Shown here one piece after another: positions 58,464-64,000 of a DNA stretch of 64,000 nt. The notes beneath the pieces were generated by a model. It had not been told where the DNA came from and did no database searches. It worked only from the letters and a program-made list of their open reading frames with translations. Source of the stretch: Eopsaltria australis (Eukaryota; Chordata; Aves; Passeriformes; Petroicidae); the NCBI GenBank assembly GCA_034509425.1, contig JAVTVJ010000130.1, positions 1,853,501 through 1,917,500 of the forward strand, written 5' to 3'. Within the stretch, counting starts at the first letter, position 1, and every line of letters starts with the position of its first letter. A program made the translations under genes and the position numbers.

Positions 58464-61400
58464 CTGGGGAGGGAAGAAACACACTCTTGTGAACTGTGAT
58501 ACTGGTGCTAACTTGTATTTCTTGTTAAAACTCTCATGGCTGTCCCTACTGTATTGGTGACAAGTCTGTTCTAGAAAGTGATTTTTTTTTCCTCCCCAAA
58601 TGAGGTCACTTGTTCAAGTGTTACTAAAGCAGTGCTGGGACGTGTCCTGCCCTTGTACATTGGATAGAATTCCTTGTAAGGGATGGCACTTTCTCCAGTG
58701 TGCTCTTGTGTGGGACCTTTAGGTGACAGAGGACATTGTCCACCCACCTGCCTCCCTACAGGAGCTGTATTGCCTTCACTCATCACTCTGGATCTTCCTG
58801 CTCTCTTCCAAAAATACAATGCACTTACAGCTGCCAGTGCTGCTCTCCCCAGGGATGCTGCTCTGAGGGAGGATCCTTTTCCTTAACTTCTTACAGAACC
58901 TCACTCACTTCTCCTTGTGAGGAATGTGACTTCCCTTTATACTGTTACTATAAAGAAAATACTCTCCCTGGTTTGTAGAGAAACTCCATTTATCTTTACG
59001 ATAGTTTGGACACTTGGTAGCAGCCTAAGCACAGATACAATGGAATCCAGTAGAGGATGAGAAATCACCTGTCCCATCCTGAGGTAGCACTTGAGGGAGC
59101 TTTACATTTGTCAGATTGGTACCTTGATTAGGACAATTATTCTTCATTTCAACAGAGTATCTGATCCAAAGCACTAAATTCTAAGACAGCTGAATGGGCT
59201 GCCAGAAGTGTATGCTTCTGCCTAATCAATGATACTAAAGAAGTTCTGGTTTTTGTCATTATGTGGCAAATAAGCAACACTAATCCAAATTCTGAATTGG
59301 TGCTCTCAACAGAATTAATCTTCCCCATCGGCCATCTCCTCAGGTACTTACTGCTGGGTACACGTGCCCGATTTGGGCAGTTCGCCCAATGTGGATTTCA
59401 TCTTCATCTTCCTCTTCTGTTGTCTTCCTATAAACTGGATTATCAAAATTCATGCTTTTAGTATTCTTCCGTTTCCAGTTTCTCCAGATGAGGTATCCCC
59501 CCATGCACAGCAAGCCAATGACCACTGAGGAGAGGGGAGAGAAAGGGCTGTTAGGCAGGCATGGATCTGCTGGGACATTCCCATGTTGGCAGCCATCCTG
59601 GTAACTTTTCCCCAATTCAACAGTTCCTGTACTCTTTCCCACCTCACCTCTGACAACTGGAATAGTGTATTTGCTGTGGTAAATAAAATATTTTGGTATT
59701 GCATTTTGGTATGATCTCCTTCAAAGGTTAAATCCAGTCTGCTTACCCACAGGAATGACAATTCCAATCACAGCTGCTGTCACAGTTGAACCGAAGCCTT
59801 CATCATCATTTGCATCTGTAATTACAGAAGTGTTCTGATCATTTAATGTTTGCTGCTTTTAAAGAATATTTTCTGTTAGTACCCATTCTCTTCTGCCCAT
59901 CAGAAAGCTTTTGCAATTAAAGAATTTACAAAAGGTTTCATAATGAAATTATTCTGGTGACGTTGAGCAGCGTACACAGATCTAGACTGAGCTGGGCTCC
60001 TTCTCCTGAGCAAGGTCCCTGCAGTGCTGCTGCCTCCACAGGGGACAGGGGCAGCCCAGAGCTCGTGGCCGGTGAAGGGACGCGCTCGGCCCAGGGCTGT
60101 CAGAGAAGCTCTGACCAGAAATGGGTGACTGTGCTTGGGCCTCCAATTTTTAAGCACAAAAAAGGAGGCCAGTTTTAAAACCATGACATTTAATGGAAAT
60201 GCCATGCATGGATCAGGGGATGGTGAATAACACTCTTAAAAATCCACAGCAGAACACTTTCTAGGACTGACACAATTAATGATTTATTGAGCTGTCAGAA
60301 AAAGAATGTAGTTCAAAGCCATCTGCAAAGCTTCTCTGTTTAATTTTTTCCTTTTTATTATTTACAGCTAAGGAGTTAGTGAACACATCTATCCCTCATT
60401 GCTGCAGCCTGCCCCAGCATGCAAGAATGGTCCCAAAACTCAATACTGTACTTATAAGAGAACAAAGCAATTACAGGAAAATATGATTTAAAAAATTTAA
60501 TATACCTTTCAAGCTCTATACTTTAAAATGTTTGCTTTGAGTTCTCATATAGGGTTTCAGTATAGAAAATTTACTTTTGCTAAAATATCAGGAGTTGCAA
60601 CAGGAGGAACTAATTGTACTTTTGATACACCAATTCATGCAACTTTTAAATACTTCCCCATGGCAGGCTGTTCCATTACATAGTTATTTACTTAATAACA
60701 AGCCAGACTATTTCCAAAGTGGACAATAAAAACACCTTGCTTCCATGGCTTATTAGAAATGTAATTATTGTGTTTGAAAGAAACTTGCACAAAGAGAATT
60801 AGCCATTGGACTGTGCTTTCCCCACACAGCACAATTCTACAGACAGGGGTGGTGTATTGCTGCCTTCCAGATGTAATGGAAACAGTGAAACATTTGGGGG
60901 AAAGCAGCATTTCACTGGTTTTAAACATACATGTCTGTTTGAGGTCCTGCAGAGCAAAGTCTTCTCTCTGGACTAGAAATTTTTTTTTTGAACAGCAGTT
61001 CAGCCTTTCTGCTTTGCCTTGGCAGCTGGACCTGGAGGGATTGCCTGTTAGCTCTGAGATGGAGGCTGGTGTTCCATTGAGGAGAGCCTATTAGTGCTCT
61101 CCACTGGGATGCTCTTCTGATAAATAATGCAAAACTTCAAACCTGTGTCATGACGAGGCCACATTAACATGCCAAGCACGGCCACACAAACCAGAGGCAG
61201 CTTGTCTTGGGCTGTAGTGATTCCATGTGTCCAGCAGCACTAAAGATACACAGGGGGAATTTTTCACCCAGAACTTGTGCTGGATCACATTAATTATAAA
61301 ACAATTAAAATAGATGAAGCACCTGCAGAATCATCCATTCTGCTGTCTGCAGCACTGAAGCTGGGACCAGCCAGCACTGGGCACAAGGCAAGGGCTAATG

Positions 61401-63352
61401 TGAACTCTCAGGGCCATTCATGTGCCTTGGATAAAAGCTAATACAAGTTCCCTGATATATCACGTGACTGGAATGACAGCAGCCATTGTAACCCAGGTGC
61501 CTGCAGAGAGAGGAGCTGATGTCTCCTGCTGTGCCCGAGGGTGTGCCTGCACCTGACCCCTCTGCAACTCAGACATCAGGTCAGGTCTCCCACCAGGGCA
61601 TGAGGAGCTGTGATACAGAAGAAGGAAAGAGGAATCTCATTCTCTTACAGTGCTGTGATAAATTGCTGTTTCCAGTGGTCATCTCAGAATCTACCAGGAT
61701 GGAGGTGGTGGAAGGTAAAGGAAGATTTGGGGTGGTGATTGTAGCTTCTGGGACAGCTTTGGGGACAACTTCAGTGGTGTCATTGGCACTGCCAGGTGCG
61801 ATGCTCGTGGTGCCGGCAGTACGGGACACTGCGGTTGTGGAAATCACTACAGGAGTTGCAGTAGTTGGAAGCTCTGAAAACCAAGAGCAACAATGAAATT
61901 TGGTTAAAGCAAGTACACCAAACAAATCACAAATGGTGATATAAATCTGGGAAAGACTGTTATGTTTAATGAAGAGAAGCAGAAACCAAATTCCAATTGT
62001 ATTTCCTAGGTAGTCAAACTATTGATAGTTCTCTGCCTAAAGCTGCAGAAATTATTTCCTGAAGTTGAGCTTGATTAATTAATACTAATAAAAAAGCACT
62101 GTGCATTGAAGGTAGCTAAGAAGCTCACAAAACACGGGGGCTTTTTCCTCCTAAGATTTTGAATTTGTGCCTCATTGCATGTTAGGAAAAACTACAATGA
62201 AACCACTCATCTCTCTGGGATATTATCAGCAATGCCTGTGACCTCTCCAGATCTGAAATCTATCTATAGATAGATATATAGATATCTAAATATATATAAG
62301 TATATATTGCATATATAGATGACATAATCAATGGATCAATATATGAGTAATCAATTTTACTGATTAATTGACTATTCACACTTTTAGTGCTGGGCCCTAG
62401 CCCTTTTATTCCCCCCTTCCAGATGTATCTTTTTCTGGTTAACCTTTCCAAAATAAGCAAGCTTTCAACAGAGGACACCACAGTGCTGCTGTGCTCAGAG
62501 AGCAGCAAGGAGTGGAATACAGCAGTTGGTGTTTGTGTTTTCACCATCAGGAAGTATATTAACTGTAAATACAATTTTGTTGGGACAGTGAAATGGAGAT
62601 GTGATTGTATTTACCTTTGTAGCATTTTTTCATGTCTGGACCCAGCCACATGTTGTCAGGACAGGCACAGGTGTACTTGGGGGAATGGGGAGAGATCTGA
62701 GGTGCAGGAAGACACAAGTAGTCACAGCCTCCATTTGGCTGGGGGCTGAGCTCACAGGAATCTGGAGCTGTTCAAGGATGGAAAAAAAAGACAAGTTATT
62801 TTTCTAATTATTTATTTCTTGCCCTTGGCAAAGAAATGTCAGATCCTCTGAAAAGACCTTCTTCCACTCCCAATTTATCAGGCTGCTTAAGCATCTTTAC
62901 AGTTTGTACAGTGGAGTGGAACCTTACACAGTACTATAAAAACTTCCCAAATACATAATGAATGGGAAGCATCACAGTGACAAGAGTAACTCTCTGTTAT
63001 CAAAGATGCTAATTAAACAGCTATTAGCAAATTGCAGATTCTTCAATAAATGCTGCTGCTGAATTAATTATGCAGGAACTTCAAACATTAGGCATTGATT
63101 TCCCATTATTACCTGTGCTTTCTCTCTCATCAAGAACCATCAGGGAGCATTTCATTTGCCAGCTCAAACAAACCTGATTCAGGCCATGACATCCTGAGGA
63201 CACCTCTTACCTTTGGGCTGCTTTAATTCATGAAACACCACGATGTCATGAGGGTTATTGAGGTTCTCTGCCAGGATGGAGATGTCCAAGCCATTGAGCC
63301 TGTTCGCACTGAAGATGGCCTCGTTCTCCAGGTCAGTCCAGAACACTCTGTC
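58425..63352 (-). CDS. LRP8: LRP8 (ApoER2), C-terminal part, six coding exons; gene continues past the right edge
   Basis: Low-density lipoprotein receptor-related protein 8, a type I membrane receptor for reelin and ApoE in brain and, in birds, also other ligands. Exons are 63211-63352, 62615-62767, 61649-61873, 59747-59815, 59352-59524 and 58425-58463, all GT-AG and in phase. In order they encode: the end of the YWTD beta-propeller ([20 protein letters not shown]); an EGF-like module with six cysteines; a Ser/Thr/Pro-rich O-glycosylation domain; the membrane entry ([13 protein letters not shown]); the rest of the helix and the cytoplasmic tail with the FDNPVY endocytosis and Dab1-binding motif; and the C-terminus [12 protein letters not shown]. 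The tail is essentially identical to the human one, while the O-glycan region is strongly diverged, as usual. The proline-rich tail insert of mammals was not found. LDL-A repeats and signal peptide lie outside the window. Confidence 0.97.
59352..59524 (-). CDS. LRP8: LRP8 exon: transmembrane helix and cytoplasmic tail with NPxY
   Basis: 173 nt; acceptor CCTCTCCTCAG, donor GTAAGT. Encodes [20 protein letters not shown], then [20 protein letters not shown] and [12 protein letters not shown]. The NPVY motif binds Dab1 and clathrin adaptors. Phase 0 at the 3' end allows direct joining to the last exon. Confidence 0.97.
59747..59815 (-). CDS. LRP8: LRP8 exon: juxtamembrane and start of transmembrane helix
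   Basis: 69 nt; acceptor GTAATTACAG, donor GTAAGC. Encodes [20 protein letters not shown] then PV, against human [23 protein letters not shown]. Found by homology; too short for a frame call. Confidence 0.95.
59816..61648 (-). other. LRP8: LRP8 intron between O-glycan and membrane exons
   Basis: 1.8 kb; no further exon or repeat recognised. The intron at 58464-59351 likewise shows no exon matching the mammalian proline-rich tail insert. Confidence 0.8.
61649..61873 (-). CDS. LRP8: LRP8 exon: O-linked sugar domain
   Basis: 225 nt; acceptor TTGGTTTTCAG, donor GTAAGA. About 75 residues rich in Thr, Ser, Pro and Val ([20 protein letters not shown]). Ends NSNLSQH then Y, aligning with human NHSQHY. 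Little other conservation, as expected of a mucin-like stalk. Confidence 0.93.
62258..62325. repeat. TAGA/TA simple repeat with 18-bp palindrome in LRP8 intron
   Basis: Begins with ATCTATCTATAGATAGAT, a perfect 18-bp palindrome (62258-62275), then interrupted ATATAGATATC and TATATAAGTATATATTG tracts. Likely polymorphic. Confidence 0.85.
62615..62767 (-). CDS. LRP8: LRP8 exon: EGF-like module after the propeller
   Basis: 153 nt; acceptor CTTGAACAG, donor GTAAAT. Encodes [20 protein letters not shown] and following residues to MKKCYK, with six cysteines in EGF spacing. Confidence 0.95.
63211..63352 (-). CDS. LRP8: LRP8 exon: end of YWTD beta-propeller
   Basis: 142 nt; acceptor ATTCCCTGCAG, donor GTAAGA. 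Encodes [20 protein letters not shown] and [20 protein letters not shown] then HELKQPK, including an FWTD variant of the YWTD repeat. Confidence 0.96.
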
Positions 63353-64000
63353 CTGCAGGGAATGCACAGACTCCTGACCTGGCCTGCTCAAATCCTGCTC
63401 CAGCTGGATTAAACTCCCGCAGTCACAAAATCAGTGCACCATGTTCCTACCTTGGGGCACCTTCCATTTATGCTACTCCTGTCTGCAGCTTTTCTTTTCT
63501 ATTTTGGACAGTGTTCAGAAGCCCAGCACTCCTACAAGTTTACAAAGTGCTGTGTCATTTTGAGTAGCTCTGAGACTGAGGTGAGGGAGCAGAAATTTGG
63601 TAAGGTACAGACAAGTTGCATCCGTGTTGTTTCTGAACTGCTTTTTCTTTGTAAGATGGGGTAGATCATGAGCAAAGGGCTACACTCCATACTAGAAACA
63701 TTTGTTACCTTGCTGAGTTTTTCCTCCTTTCCCAAGATAAGACCTGCATTAAACAGGTATCTATGAAGAGGCCAGTGCCTAGAGCACACCTGGAAGCTGA
63801 GCACCTATTCCTCTTTTGTATTACTGTCTTTTGCATGGCATAGTATGACTGAAGATACAAAATTACTGGTGGAAGAGGTACCTAGGAACTGCAGTTATCA
63901 AACAGCTTAATTGCTTGATCATCTGTGTGTGCTGCTGCCTGCTAAATCCCTGTGTATTTTCAGAAGGAAAGGCACACTGCTGGACAACAAGAGCAGCTTA
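63353..64000 (-). other. LRP8: LRP8 intron running off the right edge
   Basis: Upstream (minus strand) of the propeller exon. No earlier LRP8 exon was recognised before the window ends. Confidence 0.75.

Noticed and set aside
58571..58819. Minus-strand 82-codon frame as an alternative LRP8 tail exon
   Set aside because: It lies in the right intron, but its sequence does not resemble the mammalian proline-rich insert and I saw no well-placed splice pair.

Overview
The window is vertebrate nuclear DNA, almost certainly from a bird and probably a songbird. Five multi-exon protein genes can be read exon by exon with GT-AG splice sites and intact phase. The dispersed repeats are 3' ends of CR1 LINEs, the dominant avian retroposon. 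One relic at 42571-42700 joins a tRNA-Ile-like head to a CR1-like tail, the layout of the passerine TguSINE1 family. The gene order SLC1A7 - CPT2 - CZIB - MAGOH - LRP8 is the order on human chromosome 1p32, so this is a conserved syntenic block. No bacterial-type operon, CRISPR array, phage or provirus was found.

Layout: 1-24524 (minus strand) holds the 5' part of SLC1A7 (retinal glutamate transporter EAAT5): three coding exons separated by very long introns, the rest of the gene lying beyond the left edge. A 1.7 kb head-to-head intergenic region (24525-26257) contains a GC-rich 21-bp minisatellite that runs almost to the CPT2 start codon. CPT2 (plus strand, 26258-31474, poly(A) signal 32084) is complete in five exons and predicts 648 residues. 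CZIB (minus strand, 33600-39454) is complete in eight coding exons, 160 residues. MAGOH (minus strand, 40399-41986) is complete in five exons, 146 residues. About 14 kb of apparently gene-free DNA follows. The last six coding exons of LRP8 (apolipoprotein E receptor 2, minus strand, 58425-63352) occupy the right end; its ligand-binding half lies beyond the right edge.

The genes do not form a pathway: a glutamate transporter, a mitochondrial fatty-acid enzyme, a small zinc-binding protein, an exon-junction-complex subunit and a reelin/ApoE receptor are neighbours by ancestry. The non-routine content is in the non-coding DNA: three GC-rich tandem repeats at or near CpG-rich promoters or islands (19730-19945, 25880-26226, 42195-42302), a young 119-bp tandem duplication, a telomere-like G-quadruplex motif, several perfect inverted repeats, twin YY1-type motifs at the CZIB promoter, and the apparent absence from LRP8 of the proline-rich insert exon known in mammals. 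I see no strong case for a new biological system; the findings are candidates for regulatory or polymorphism checks.
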